The notes: a model not told the origin generated them from the sequence alone. DNA of 64,000 bases from Cervus elaphus (GCF_910594005.1 NC_057823.1:65780015-65844014), one strand, 5' to 3'; counted from the first letter of the stretch, positions 11,864 through 26,575 are shown. Program-made: numbers and translations.

Positions 11864-11982
11864 AAGAACACTGAAGTGTATACACAGTCCCTTCTCCAGC
11901 AGATCTTCCTGACCCAGGAATCGAACCAGAGTCTCCTGCAGTGCTGGTGGATTCTTTACCAGCTTAACCACCAGGGAAGCCC
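11864..11982 (-). repeat. Bov-tA SINE, antisense, partial (unit 4 of 4)
   Basis: Only the tRNA-like half remains ('cagatcttcctgacccagg' to 'ccaccagggaagccc'). The adjacent 'aaataaataaataaag' at 11998-12013 could be part of a tail or target. The 239-codon open frame that runs across the four units is made of repeat sequence. Confidence 0.8.
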
Positions 11983-12029
11983 AGCGATAAATACTGCAAA
12001 TAAATAAATAAAGCAAAGTATGAGAGACA

Positions 12030-12470
12030 AAAACCCTGGAAGGAGGTAGGCTGGCATTTTAGAACTTTTGCTAAAGTAAAGACTTTAGGAGAGAGGCCTG
12101 AATGACACGAGGGAGGAAGCAATGTAGATTTCTGCAGCTGGAGCTTTAGGGCAGAAAGAAGAGCTGGTCTAAGTCCTGAGTCAGGATGGTGTTTATGCAA
12201 AGAACAGCCAGAGGGCCAATGTGACTGGCTTAGCATGAACAAGGGAAGAAGGACTGAATAAACAGCCAGCAGCCAGTGTTTGTATTTTCTTCTAAGTATG
12301 ATGTGAAGTTCCTGGGCTTTTTAGAGCTAGAGACTGCTAAAAGTTTCATTTGGGCTGTTATACAAAGAACTGATTATAATGCCATGGTTGGGGCAGGGGA
12401 TGGGGGAAGGAAAGAAAGAGGGAAAATAAAAGTTGGTGAAGATTGTCATAGGTCAGACAAGAGATGTGGG
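12030..12470 (-). repeat. LINE L2, antisense
   Basis: It reads like reverse-complement L2: 'aacagccagagggccaatgtgactgg', 'ggcctgaatgacacgaggg' and the purine-rich stretch after it. It is diverged. Confidence 0.5.
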
Positions 12471-12849
12471 GGGATGAATGATCTGGGGTGGAAAGGTGGT
12501 TGAAAGTGGTTGGTTTCTAGCTGTATTTTGAAAGTAAAGCTCACAGAACTCAGTAATGGGTCGGCTATGGAGTACTCAGCTTGATGACTGGATAAATGAA
12601 GGGATCACTGAGGGAGCTGGGAGGAACGAGAGGAAGAACAGGCTGGGGTGGAGGTGGGGGTAGTTCAAATCAGAAGTGTGTTTGTTCCTGATAGCCAAAT
12701 GTTTTGAGAATGTGGGGAAGTGACACAGCCTTTAAGAGGAGGCTGGCAAACTGAACTACAAGAGAAGATTCCAGAAGTAGACTGCAACCACGTGGAAGGC
12801 CCCAGAGCCAGGAGGAATCCGGACTCCAACCTCCAGGAATCACATTTTA

Positions 12850-12975
12850 CCCCTCCCTACAATCATGGCAATAATTCATTAATCCTCAAGCCAGCTCCAT
12901 GGAACAGCTCCTCTTACTGTGCCCATTTCACAGACAAGATGCTGAGACAAAAAATTGAAATGGCTCATCCAAACT
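12850..12975 (-). repeat. MIR SINE fragment
   Basis: It carries 'cattaatcctcaag', 'gtgcccatttcacagacaagatgctgag' and 'aaatggctcatccaaactc', MIR boxes in reverse complement. Confidence 0.55.
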
Positions 12976-13169
12976 CATGCATCTGATGAGGATGCTCTGA
13001 GGGCGTGGCTCTCTGGCCTGTGGACACAGCCCCCAGGAGGGCCATGGAAAGCTCTGTGCTCTGGATACCTGTTCCTGTGAGCAGTGCCCAGGCGGCCTTT
13101 CTGGAACTCAGACTGGTTTGGAGGAGTAACTAGTGCCTCCAATCTCCACAGTAACGATGGCTCTGTGTA

Positions 13170-13650
13170 GGAGCTTCCCCGTGGAATAGACCTTTTTTTA
13201 TTTTTAAGGCATTGATCCTGCCCCAGGGTGTTTTCCAGAACTTGCACTGCTCCCTAATTACCTAGTAATGCTGAGGGCTTATGAAAATGCTGTCATTTGT
13301 GGGAGAAGGGGAGGGAAGAATGAAAGAAGAGGGGGTGAAAAAGACAGAAAATGCTGTTAAACCTGGCAGAGCTCCAGGGTGGGTAATTACATTCTTCGGG
13401 GTGGTACTCTTGCCACACACAGCCTGCGGAGTATTTTGGGAGCCTTCTGCAGGAATTGTGCTAATAACATGGAAAATATTATCATTATTAGTTTTTTTTT
13501 CCTATGTCTTTTAAAATGGGGCCTTTCAAAAGCCACAGAGGCACCCTCTCTCTGATTGCATTTTTCCCAATTTGTTAGCTGTCAGCGATCTATTCTCAGA
13601 TCATAAATTTGATGGCTTCTCCCACCCTTGAATTGTTTTGCACTAGAAGC
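13170..13650. other. non-repeat block with AT-rich homeobox-like sites
   Basis: I recognise no repeat here. The block holds 'ccctaattacctagtaatgc', 'gggtaattacattc', 'gtgctaataac' and a run of T at about 13492. There is no convincing open frame. It is a candidate conserved non-coding element about 5.5 kb upstream of GRIA1; this is inference from sequence texture only. Confidence 0.3.
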
Positions 13651-13659
13651 CCAAAACAT

Positions 13660-13990
13660 TCAAGCCAGAAGAGACCTTAGCATCCCCCTCATGTTTTACA
13701 GATGGAGATGTGAGCCCATGGAGGGGAAGGGCCAGGCTGATGCCACCCCAGGAAACGGGGCAGAGAACATGGGTCTCCCCGGCCTCCTCCCTCGTCTTTT
13801 TCTTCCTCTGTGAGTCTCTGCTGTCAAATGCATCAAATGCAGTATGTCAGAGCCAAAACAATAGGCAGCCATCACGTGAGGGACTCTTGCCATTTTACAG
13901 ATGAGCAAACAGAGGCCCAGAGAGGAGATGAACTTGTCCCCCAAGTTGACGCTGGGGCTGGTGGCTGCCTTCCACTGAACCAGAACTGGC
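13660..13990 (-). repeat. MIR-like relic
   Basis: Two MIR-type core phrases in reverse complement ('tgttttacagatggagatgtgagccc' and 'cattttacagatgagcaaacagaggcccagagag') suggest two adjacent copies. Confidence 0.5.
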
Positions 13991-14107
13991 ACTCGGTAGC
14001 CTGTGGGCCAGATCAAACCCAGAGACACTTTCCTCTATTCTGTTTTTCCTGCTCAATGCAATTAAGTTATACTTAATATTGTTAAAAAGCAAACAAAAAC
14101 AAAAAAG

Positions 14108-14360
14108 CAAATTTAGGGTTGCCAGGGGAAGGGATAATTAGGGAATTTAGGAAGGTCATGTACACACTGCTATATTCAAAATAAATAACCAACAAGGACC
14201 TACTGTATAGCACGTGGAACTCTACTCAATGGTATGTGCCAGCCTGGGTGGGAGCGGGATTTGGGGGAGAATGGATACATGTATATGTATGGCTGAGTCC
14301 CTTCTCTTTCCACCTGAAACTACCACAACACTGTTCATCAGTTATATTCCAATACAAAAA
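14108..14360 (+). repeat. artiodactyl L1 3' UTR-type fragment
   Basis: It contains 'caacaaggacctactgtatagcac' and 'ctgaaactaccacaacactgttc', phrases shared by at least five places in this window (14.1, 23.9, 24.3, 31.0 and 34.1 kb). It ends before an A-rich tract. Confidence 0.6.
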
Positions 14361-15082
14361 AAGTTTAAAGTTTGGGGAAAAGAAAGAACTATCAACAAAA
14401 CCTACTAAAAAAGAATTAAAAAACAAACAACAACAACAACAAAGAATAACCCCCACAAAATCCATTTTTCTGTTCTCTCTTAAAAATGAAAATCAGATCT
14501 GTCCACACTGGGCCTACACTTCCTTATGGCAGCTGTCAGCTGCCTCCAAGCCCTGCAACCACCTCTGTTCACAGCCTAGGCCCTGTTCTCTCTGCTCTCA
14601 CAGCCTTCTCCCCAACTCAGAGGCTCACTTCACTCATCTCCCTGCTTGGCCCAAAGAGGCATTTGAATGTGAAACCCCTGCCCAACTCGATTCTCTTCGG
14701 TTTGTGGTATAAGGCCAAAGCCAAATATATAAATTTGAGGCTATTTTGGCCACATGGTGGTGGAATTTACAGCATGCCAAAGAAATGAACCAGGATAGGT
14801 CAGAACTGACTTGGGGGTGGTGGCCGTGCTGTCTCTGGGGCACTATCTGAGCAGCATTAGGAGACCTCCACAGGCCTGTCAGCTGGACGCCCTCCATGAG
14901 ATATGTGTCCATTTGGACTTTTCAGGACACCCATCTTCAGGGATCCCATTTTAAAATGTGAAAAGCCTTGAAAGAAGATGACTGTAGTTTTTCTTCGATG
15001 TGATGTAACAGAGAGGGAGGCTAGAACGGGCTGCTGGTGTCGAATGCTTGGTGTGCTAGTTGTTACATGTCCTTAAGAAAGG

Positions 15083-15297
15083 TGTTTCAACGTCAGGACT
15101 ACTGATGCTTTGGACCAGGTCATTCTTTGTGGTGGGGGCTGTCCTGGGTATCATAGGATGTTCAACAGCATCCTTGGCCTCTATACACCAGATGTCAGTC
15201 ATACCTCCCCAGTTGTGAGAACCGCAAACATCTCTTGACATTGCCAAATATTCCCGGGGTGGAGGCAGGTGGGGGGAATGGGAAATCACTGTCCATT
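15083..15297 (-). repeat. MER20-like hAT-Charlie MITE
   Basis: It is nearly complete and antisense: 'aggactactgatgctttggacc', 'gtcctgggtatcataggatgttcaacagcatc', 'ccccagttgtgagaacc' and 'acattgccaaatattccc'. The terminal inverted ends are decayed. Confidence 0.65.
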
Positions 15298-15319
15298 GAT
15301 AGCTATTGTCTTAAGCTAA

Positions 15320-15440
15320 CCATCTAGCCACCCTGAACCTTACTTAATCTGTCAAACAGGTTCTAATTCCTGTCCTTGTGGGGTTGTTGGGAGGATGAAA
15401 TGAGATGAAGGATATACAAATGCTGTGTCAATCACAGTTT
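15320..15440 (+). repeat. MIR SINE fragment
   Basis: The phrase 'ggggttgttgggaggatgaaatgag' is the distal MIR box. The head is missing. Confidence 0.5.
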
Positions 15441-15699
15441 ATCAGGTATCTGTAGGGATGGGTTGCCATCACTCATGACAGATTATGAACAGTCAAGTAT
15501 TCCAGACTGATATCAGAGATGGCAAATAAGATTGGGAGCTACAGAAGAACAGTATAAAACAATTAATGAAGGATATAGAGCATTAGAACATGCCACTTAG
15601 GGATGTATGATATGTAGCCCTAACCTCTGAGGCTGAGATATAAGAAAAGCAACTCCCACCAGCAGTCAGTCTCTTCTTCCTCACATTCATTCCTGGTCA

Positions 15700-16235
15700 T
15701 ATAACTATCACACTAGTAAAAAACATCCCACGGTTCTCCATGGCTGCCAGAAATTCAGCAGCTTCCAAATGCTGACCCTGCTCTCTCTGAAGTCTCACAT
15801 TTCCCTACCTTCTCTTTCTAGTCTGTACCACTGGCTCCAGGCTCATGGAGCATATGGTGTCCTCACCCGCCCTCTGCCCCTGCAGGTGCTTTTTCCTTGG
15901 TTTGAGGTCTTCCCTCAGCCCTCACTTTCTGCCTATCATCTCCTCCTTACCAGCTCAGCATTTCTGAAGCCCCGCCGGCTCCCCACTGACAGACATATTG
16001 GTCACTTCCTCCCTCGCTCCCCCGTGTGGAGTTTACATCTCTATTAGAGCACACTCATGGCCACCTTGGATGAAAATTGGCTGGATTCCTCTGTATTCCT
16101 CTTCCACCACATTCACCTGCCTTGAGGCAGAGTCTGTGTCTGATTCCTTTCCATAACCCCTTCACCTGACTCCCTATTGGACACAGAGAAAGTTCTCCAT
16201 CAACGTTTGAGTTAGAAATAGGATAAAGAGTTGAC
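15700..16235 (+). repeat. LINE L2 3' part
   Basis: Runs of L2-like phrases: 'ccttggtttgaggtcttccctcag', 'cttgaggcagagtctgtgtctg' and a degraded 'gacacagagaaagttctccatcaacg' end. Confidence 0.5.
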
Positions 16236-16279
16236 CCTAAATGTAATTTGACCTAGATGCCCAAGCTTGAGATATGTAA

Positions 16280-16640
16280 GCTCCAGCTTTATCTGATGAC
16301 TGAATAATTATGTATTTAATAGGCCAAGGAGAGCTGCTTGACCATATTTGAGCAGGGCCATGACACAGTTAGAGCTATATTTTAGGAAAATCCATTTGAC
16401 TATATGATTTATAATGGTCATCGAAAATGCATCATTTTGACTCCTTTAAGTTCCTCTGCCCCAAAGTAAGCAAAACAAGCCTTACCCATTACAGGTAGAT
16501 GTTGAGGTTTTGCTAATTAAACCTTGCAAAGGGCTTTGAGATCTTGCTCGGAAAGGTGACAGAAGTGTGACGCTTTCGGTGACAGCCTAATTATTATTAT
16601 CACCAAGCACGAAGCTCAGAAGAACTCAAAAGATCCCCAG
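16280..16640. other. ancient CR1/L3-type relic or conserved block
   Basis: The segment 16525-16610 ('ccttgcaaagggctttgagatc' then '...cggaaaggtgac' then 'taattattattatcacc') resembles the 3' end shared by LINE L3/CR1 and some amniote SINEs. The rest (16280-16520) is AT-rich and repeat-free to my eye, with 'tgactgaataattatg' and 'tgctaattaa'. It lies 2.4-2.8 kb upstream of the GRIA1 start. Confidence 0.35.
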
Positions 16641-16819
16641 ATACCATTCAAAATAGTAAGAGACAAAAAAATGCAATTGGAGAAATTTTAAGATGGAATC
16701 CTCGCATCACAGACTCTTCCTGTTGTCAGAAACCTTAGAGGGCTCCCGATCTGTTCTCACACTTTCCCGAGCTGAGAATGACACTACTTCTATGCCCCTG
16801 CCCAGTTCTTCCTGCTTTT

Positions 16820-16950
16820 GGAGTCTGAGGGTTAACAGCTCGGGCCTGATGGTAGTGTTTCCTGTGTTCAAATCCCAATCTTTTCCCTGTTGACAGTGAA
16901 ACCAGGGTAAATGACTAGGCCTCAGTTTCTTTACCTATAAAATGGGGATT
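16820..16950 (+). repeat. MIR SINE fragment
   Basis: It carries 'gtgttcaaatcccaatc' and 'ggcctcagtttctttacctataaaatgggga', the standard MIR core. Confidence 0.7.
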
Positions 16951-17012
16951 TGATCACCGGCCACAGGCATTACTGCGCGCAAGTGCATGCCACACTGCTT
17001 AGTAGGGTACCT

Positions 17013-17234
17013 TGCTGTTGTTTAGTTGTTAAGCTGTGTCTGACTCTTTTGTGACCCCACAGACTGTAGCATTCCAGGCTCCTCTGTCCGTGGGATTCTC
17101 CAAGCAAGAATACTGGAGTGGGTTGCCCTGTGTCCTCCTCTGGGAGATCTTCCTGACTCAGGGATCAAACCCACATCTCTTATGTCTCCTGCATGGCAGG
17201 CGGGTTCTTTACCACTGAGCCACCAGGGAAGCCC
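17013..17234 (-). repeat. Bov-tA SINE, antisense
   Basis: It runs from 'tgttgtttagttgttaagctgtgtctgactc' to 'ctgagccaccagggaagccc' and is essentially full length, about 1.3-1.5 kb upstream of the GRIA1 promoter region. Confidence 0.9.
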
Positions 17235-17699
17235 AGCATGGGACCTGGCCCATGGGAAAGAATAAACATTAGCTATCAAATCACTTGAGCTAATTAATAT
17301 ATGTGAAAGTGCAGAGGAAATCATAAAGCATCCAACGTCTAAGTGGTTCCTAGTTTAGGGGCTCCATGGAATAGTCAGATATTTCTTGCAAATCCCAGCC
17401 CTTGTAGCTGTCCTGTGTGTGTATGTGATTATGTAATCTTGGTGAGGGAAGAGAGGAGGTTTTTGATAAAATGGCCTAGTCAAGTGGCAAAGCAAAACCA
17501 GGTTCAAAGTCTATTATTCTCTCCTGTTCTAACCGAGGAAAAAATGTGGTTTCCTTTTCTTGGATTTTCAACTGTTTGGGTGGGAGTTCTGACCAGAACA
17601 GTGGGCAAATTGCCCAGAGCATTCAAGTTCATAGGTCAAAGTGTATGCTGGTGCTGAAGGTCCGGATTCCATCTTAACAAATCTGTGTCTTTATGATTT

Positions 17700-18460
17700 A
17701 ATCCCTGGAGCCTTGTTTGTTTCTTTTTTTCATGGACACTTCCCAGGGCTGGTGTAAGGAGAGAGTGAGGTAACCCTGTGAAGCCGCTTCAGAAACTGTC
17801 AAGTGCTCTGTGACTGCTCAGACAACTGCTATGCAAACTGCCCTGAACACAGCTGTCTTCTTTAGGGACTGCTTCGGCAGAAGCCCCTGTGCAGCAGGGT
17901 CTAGGGAGTTCCAGTTTACTCTAGACATGACCAAAATCCAGAGATCACTGAAAGAAGCCTGGCTCCTCTCACTAGAATCCCTGCAAAATGACTCATGTAA
18001 TTGCTCTGTGTAAGTATCCTTAGCCTTTATTGTACACCCACAAGATTCGGATGCTGTAGACTCCTGTGGAATGCAGAGGAAGGGGGAAGGGAGCTCATTT
18101 AAAATGCAGAGGATTGAAGAGACCACCAATCCCACTTGTAAAGGCAGCAGGGACCACTGAATGCCCCAGTCAAGACACCTGCCAATCATTCCAGACCCTC
18201 AAGTCTGTCTTTCTAGCATTCCTCCCAGCCTGGGGGCGGGGGTGGGGGGGGAGCCTCTTTCCTTTAAAGTTCCTAGCAGGGCTTTCTAGGGTCTTCCCCT
18301 CAGGAATTAGTTGTAGGAATAATTGGGCCAGTGGAGTGCAGAAGATATATCCAGCACAGCTCTTGCACTCCTAGAAAAGTGACCTAGATCAAGCAGCGGG
18401 TGGATGCAGGACTACTGTGGGGACCCCCTGCCACCTACTGACTTACAGTTGAACCCACAT
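17700..18460. promoter_or_regulatory. GRIA1 upstream flank, repeat-free
   Basis: This stretch holds no recognised repeat. It contains an AP-1-like 'atgactcatg' at 17988-17997 and a GC box 'GGGGCGGGG' at 18233-18241 followed by a G-rich run. Its position just upstream of the promoter makes it a candidate proximal enhancer; no functional claim can be made from sequence alone. Open frames of 123 and 102 codons here are not recognised. Confidence 0.35.
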
Positions 18461-18479
18461 TCCCAGTCGCTTCTGCTGG

Positions 18480-22342
<3,863 letters not shown>

Positions 22343-22932
22343 TAAATGCTTCTATTTCTGAGATTTCTTTCTGTGATCGATCATTAAAGGGAGGGCCTGT
22401 ACATAGCAGGTGGTGTTGCAAAAACATTGAGTTGTCATCCCTTGTCTTAAGAGAAAGTACTCCAAGAAAAACGTCCAGGGCCTTTTGAGTGATTCTGTTC
22501 ATTGATACTTGAGATCCTGCAGTGCTTCATGGAATGGGTTTGAATTCTCGCTGTCAGCTAACTTTGAATGCCAGCCTGGTGGGTACTGGGGTTGACTGCA
22601 TCTCCCCTAAATTCACACAGGTTTTCTGGTTCACTGGAGAGTTTCATAATAGGAAACTTCTGAGATGCGTAGAATGAAAAGTTCTGACTTGGAGAATGTG
22701 GTTTACAATACTTATGTCCTTCCTGTGCTCAGTAAAAAGAAAATGCCGCTAGATAAGGAAGGATACCTGAGGTGTCTATTTTGTTTCCCATTTTTAGAAA
22801 GGACCAATAATTATTTAAAAATTTGAAGCCTACATTATTTCCAAAGTGTTTTGAAGTGACTGATGGCTTACATAGTTTTGGGATGGCGTTTGAGCACAAA
22901 AAAGAACAGAGGTGACCTCAAGAAGGAGAAAG

Positions 22933-23140
22933 TGAAAGTGAAGTTGTTCAGTTCTGTCTGACTCTTTGGGACCCCTTGGACTGTAGCCCACCAAGCTCCT
23001 CTGTCCATGGGATTCTCCAGGCAAGAATACTGGAGTGGGTTGTCATTTCCTTCTCCAGAGGATCTTCCCCACCCTGGCATCGAACCCAGGTCTCCTGCAT
23101 TGCGGGCAGATGCTTTACCCTCTGAGCCACTAGGGAAGCC
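22933..23140 (-). repeat. Bov-tA SINE, antisense, with perfect TSD
   Basis: A complete SINE from 'tgaaagtgaagttgttcag' to 'ctgagccactagggaagcc', flanked by a perfect 14-bp duplication 'caagaaggagaaag' at 22,919-22,932 and 23,141-23,154. It is about 0.6 kb after exon 2. The intact duplication suggests a relatively recent insertion. Confidence 0.95.
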
Positions 23141-23674
23141 CAAGAAGGAGAAAGGAGAGATGAATTTCAGCCATCTGAACTGAATGCATTGTAAAATGTG
23201 GGCAACAAACACAATTCTGAGTTTTTCTTGACTACCGGGTGAAAAGGAAACCTCTATGATGGCATGACTGCCATTTTAAGACAGGTGAGGGCATCAACTT
23301 TAATCAGTAGTGACATTTTCCCTCCAGGGATTAAGCTCACATGGGAACTGATGACATAAAAGTATAAACTGAATGGGCAAGAACAACTTAAAACTGGATT
23401 AAATTGGCACTGTAGGCTCTGGGTGCCACTATAGCCTTGGTAGCTTGTGCTAAGCTGTGGATGGCAGAAGGCATGTACCATATTCCCTCCGTCTCTTTGC
23501 CACAGTTCCCCTCTTGACAAGCTCTCAGTGATTTGAACTGAACATGCCTTGAAGGCTCAGAGAATTCGGCATTCTCCCTATTCCTAAGAACACTCAAAAG
23601 ACAATGTATATGGAGATTCCAAGAATTTTAATTATTAATCCAACAACTGGAATTATTATTATAATTACTCTAAT

Positions 23675-24020
23675 TACCCAGCCATAAAGAATGAAAGAAT
23701 GCCATTTGCAGAAATATGGAAGGACCTAGAGATTATATTAAGTGAAATCAGAGAAAGACAATCATATGATATCACATATATGTGGAATCTAAATAAATTA
23801 TGTAAATGAACTTACTTAGACAAGAGAAACAGACCTACAGACATAGAAAACAAACCTATGGTTACAAAAGGGGAAAGTGGGCGGAGGGTGATAAATGAGG
23901 AGTTTGGGATTAACAGATACACACGACCATATATAAAATGGATAAGCAACCAGGATCTATTGTATAGCCCAGGGAACTGTATTCAGTATCTTGTATTAAT
24001 CTATAATGGGAAAGAACTTG

Positions 24021-24026
<6 letters not shown>
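23675..24026 (+). repeat. L1 ORF2 end and 3' UTR, sense (left part)
   Basis: It starts with 'agccataaagaatgaaagaatgccatttgc', an L1 ORF2-distal phrase, and passes into 'tatatgtggaatctaaataaa' and 'ggatctattgtatagcccaggg' of the artiodactyl L1 3' UTR. The element resumes at 24,330 after a TA repeat and a SINE. Confidence 0.7.

Positions 24027-24062
<36 letters not shown>
24027..24062 (+). repeat. (TA)18 microsatellite
   Basis: An uninterrupted TA run of 36 bases within the L1 3' region, immediately before a SINE insertion. Further TA/GT runs follow at 24,295-24,340. Confidence 0.9.
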
Positions 24063-24066
<4 letters not shown>

Positions 24067-24285
24067 CAGCTTCCCTGGTGGTTCAGTGGTAAAGAAGCTG
24101 CCTGCTAATGCAGGAGACACAGGAGATGCATGTTCGATCCCTTGGTTGGGAAGATCCCCTGGAGGAGGGCATGGCAACCTGCTCCAGTATTCTTGCTGGG
24201 AACATCCCATGGACAGAGGAGCCTGGTGGGCTACAGTCCATGGGGTCACAAAGAGTCGGACCTGACTAAGTGACTGACCACACAT
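24067..24285 (+). repeat. Bov-tA SINE, sense, nested in L1
   Basis: Full-length: 'gcttccctggtggttcagtgg' to 'gagtcggacctgactaagtgactg'. It interrupts the L1 3' region at the TA repeat, a favourable A/T-rich target. A long antisense open frame spans the junction and is not a gene. Confidence 0.9.
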
Positions 24286-24329
24286 ACACATGAAGTATAT
24301 GTATATATGTTTGTGTGTGTCTGTGTATA

Positions 24330-24405
24330 TATATATATGAATCACTTTGCCTTACACCTGAAACATTGTAAAGCAACAATACTTCAATCAAAAATGTTAT
24401 CATTA
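24330..24405 (+). repeat. L1 3' UTR, sense (right part)
   Basis: 'gaatcactttgccttacacctgaaacattg' to 'caatacttcaatcaaaaatg' is the terminal segment of the L1 interrupted upstream. Confidence 0.65.
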
Positions 24406-24469
24406 TTTCAGATTTCATTTACTGAGGACTTACTGTATGCCAACAACTATTTTATGGACAATTATAATA

Positions 24470-24715
24470 ACATTCTTTACATTTATTGAGCATCTACTAT
24501 GGCCCAGTAATGTATTAATCACTTTTCATGTGTTGGTTTATTTAAGTTACTTTATTTAATCCTCACAGGATCCCTACAGTGCTCTATATTATTAATATCT
24601 TCCTTTTAGAGAAGCTGAAACTAAGGCTGCAACAGGTTATACAACTTGCCCAGGGTCACCTAAAAAGTAAATGGTGGTCTTGTGAGCCCAAGGTCCTTGT
24701 TCCTGGACACTGTGA
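24470..24715 (-). repeat. MIR SINE relic
   Basis: Long MIR in reverse complement: 'acatttattgagcatctactatgg', 'tttaatcctcacaggatccc', 'aacttgcccagggtcacc'. A second partial start at 24,418-24,440 suggests two overlapping relics. Confidence 0.75.
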
Positions 24716-26480
24716 TAGACACAGGTCGCATAGTAACTGGATCCATTTTACTGAGATTACCCAAGAAACAAAAGGGAGCATTCCGAGTCTTTACAAGCAG
24801 TGACCTGATAAAGCTCCTAAGGAGGAAACTTTAAAAAGCTTCAGATTGTAGCTACGGTTTTGCACAGGAGTGACTTGCTGAATAAATAAAACAGCAATTG
24901 TACATTTTGGTAATGTTGAAGTTGAAAATCTTGTCAACTGTGTTACTCATTATCCTTGAAAAAGAGCTGCAGTTTAATTGGTGAATTGTAGTTCTGTGAA
25001 ACCATCTCCCTGGAAAGCTAAAATAATATTGAATAGGTATTTGGTTATTAGACAACCTCTCATTTCTTTCAATATGGATTAAAGGAGAATTTTTAAGGGG
25101 AAGATTGAGGTGTGGTCATCAATGTATCTAAGAACCACCAGATATTATGCATAACCTTCTGCATGTATGTGCCTATGCTTATTTATTCGCTGGATAGAGG
25201 CTCCATAGCTTTTGTCATTCTCTCAAAAGGGTCCATTACTCTAGAAGGACTACAAGCTTAGGGAATTTGGAAGAATCCATGGCTGGCATGTGTATTCACT
25301 CACACTGCTGAGAACTATCTCTAGCAGAGCTTGGTGGAAAGAGATGTTAACTGTTATTCTAGTGTCAAGATGTTGACTGACAGGACAACATAATACAAGA
25401 TAAAAATTGGAGGAATGTTCTAAGGCAAAAGGTGATGCTTCTGTACTGTTATCTTAACTACCTAAGACTTGATCTCTAATAGGGTTGCTGTCCATTTACT
25501 AAGAGGATTGAAATGTGATCAGGGTATTATCCACTGTGGTTAGTGAACCTGAATCGACTAGATCTGGGTTCTTCAACTTGATTCCTGCCATATAACAGAA
25601 CAGAGCACAGGTTTCTATGAATTTGGTCATTCTTTAAATGTTATGAACTGATACAGTCATTGGAAAAACAGAGATGATAAAAGATTTTTGTTTTCGGTGG
25701 TTTGCAGTTCAGTGGGGACACTGCTCAGGGGATTGCCTGAGAAACAGTAATGCTATTTTGTTCTTAGACCTTTAGTTTCTTCTCTTTAGTTCTGGGAACT
25801 GAGATGGTACTAGGCAACTGGGGTGGTCATGGTGACATTGTAATTCCCAGCCTGCCTGGAAGATTCTCTGCTAATTATCATATGAGATTAGGAAACCCTC
25901 TGGGGCTGTGCTCACTGTGATTCACTAGTCTGGGAAAACTGACTTCTACCCCAATTTAGATTGAGTGAAAAATATTGAAAGGAGCAGAGAGGTTTTAGGT
26001 ACAATGCCTTAACTAATAATTTATTGAAAACAGAAAAAAAAAAAAAACCCATGATATTCGGATTTAATTTCATGTGCTTTTTGATATCTGGACTAGTAGT
26101 TAACCTTAAATTAACTATCCCAGTCTTACCTCCAGAAAATAACCAAATCTTTATTTTTTCACCATTTTTCCAGTCATTTGATTGTTCTCCTATACATTTT
26201 GCTATTCATGATCCCTCCACCAGAGGGTGGAGAAGGGAAAGGAGAGGAAGTGTAACAGGAACTATGCCTGCTAGATGTATTAGCAACAGGAGACTGCTTA
26301 AAAAGGCAGAATGGTGCTTAGAGTAGGGGATGCAGGAGAAACTATTGCTAATACCTCCAGCCAAGAAGAGAGTTCTGCATCTTCTTTGCATCCCATCTTT
26401 CCTGCTCTCCTTTTCTGCCATCATTAAGGGGTAAAGTCACTGAACCGGCAACCCAAATGCTTTAGGATCTCCTCTGAGGA
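24716..26480. other. unassigned intron 2 sequence
   Basis: Nearly 1.8 kb without a repeat or exon that I recognise. An A13-14 run occurs near 26,034-26,047. Open frames in it are short and unremarkable. Confidence 0.5.
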
Positions 26481-26487
26481 CTCTGTT

Positions 26488-26575
26488 GGGCCTCCCACGT
26501 GGCACCTGGTGGGCTACAATCCACAGGGTCACAAAGAGTTGAACATAACTGAAGCAACTTACTATGCACGCATGC
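26488..26575 (+). repeat. Bov-tA SINE, internally deleted
   Basis: A short head ('gggcctcccacgtggc') is fused to the SINE 3' part ('acctggtgggctacaatccac' to 'gagttgaacataactgaagc'), so about 120 bases of the middle are missing. Confidence 0.7.

Noticed and set aside
11205..11982. Regularly spaced similar units suggesting a CRISPR-like or satellite array
   Set aside because: The units are diverged SINEs with different lengths and no unique spacers, in a mammalian genome.
11288..12007. A 239-codon open frame on the + strand
   Set aside because: It runs entirely through four antisense Bov-tA SINE units; the peptide is translated repeat.
24001..24345. A 114-codon minus-strand frame with Ile/Tyr repeats
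   Set aside because: It is made by a (TA)n tract and an antisense reading of a SINE.
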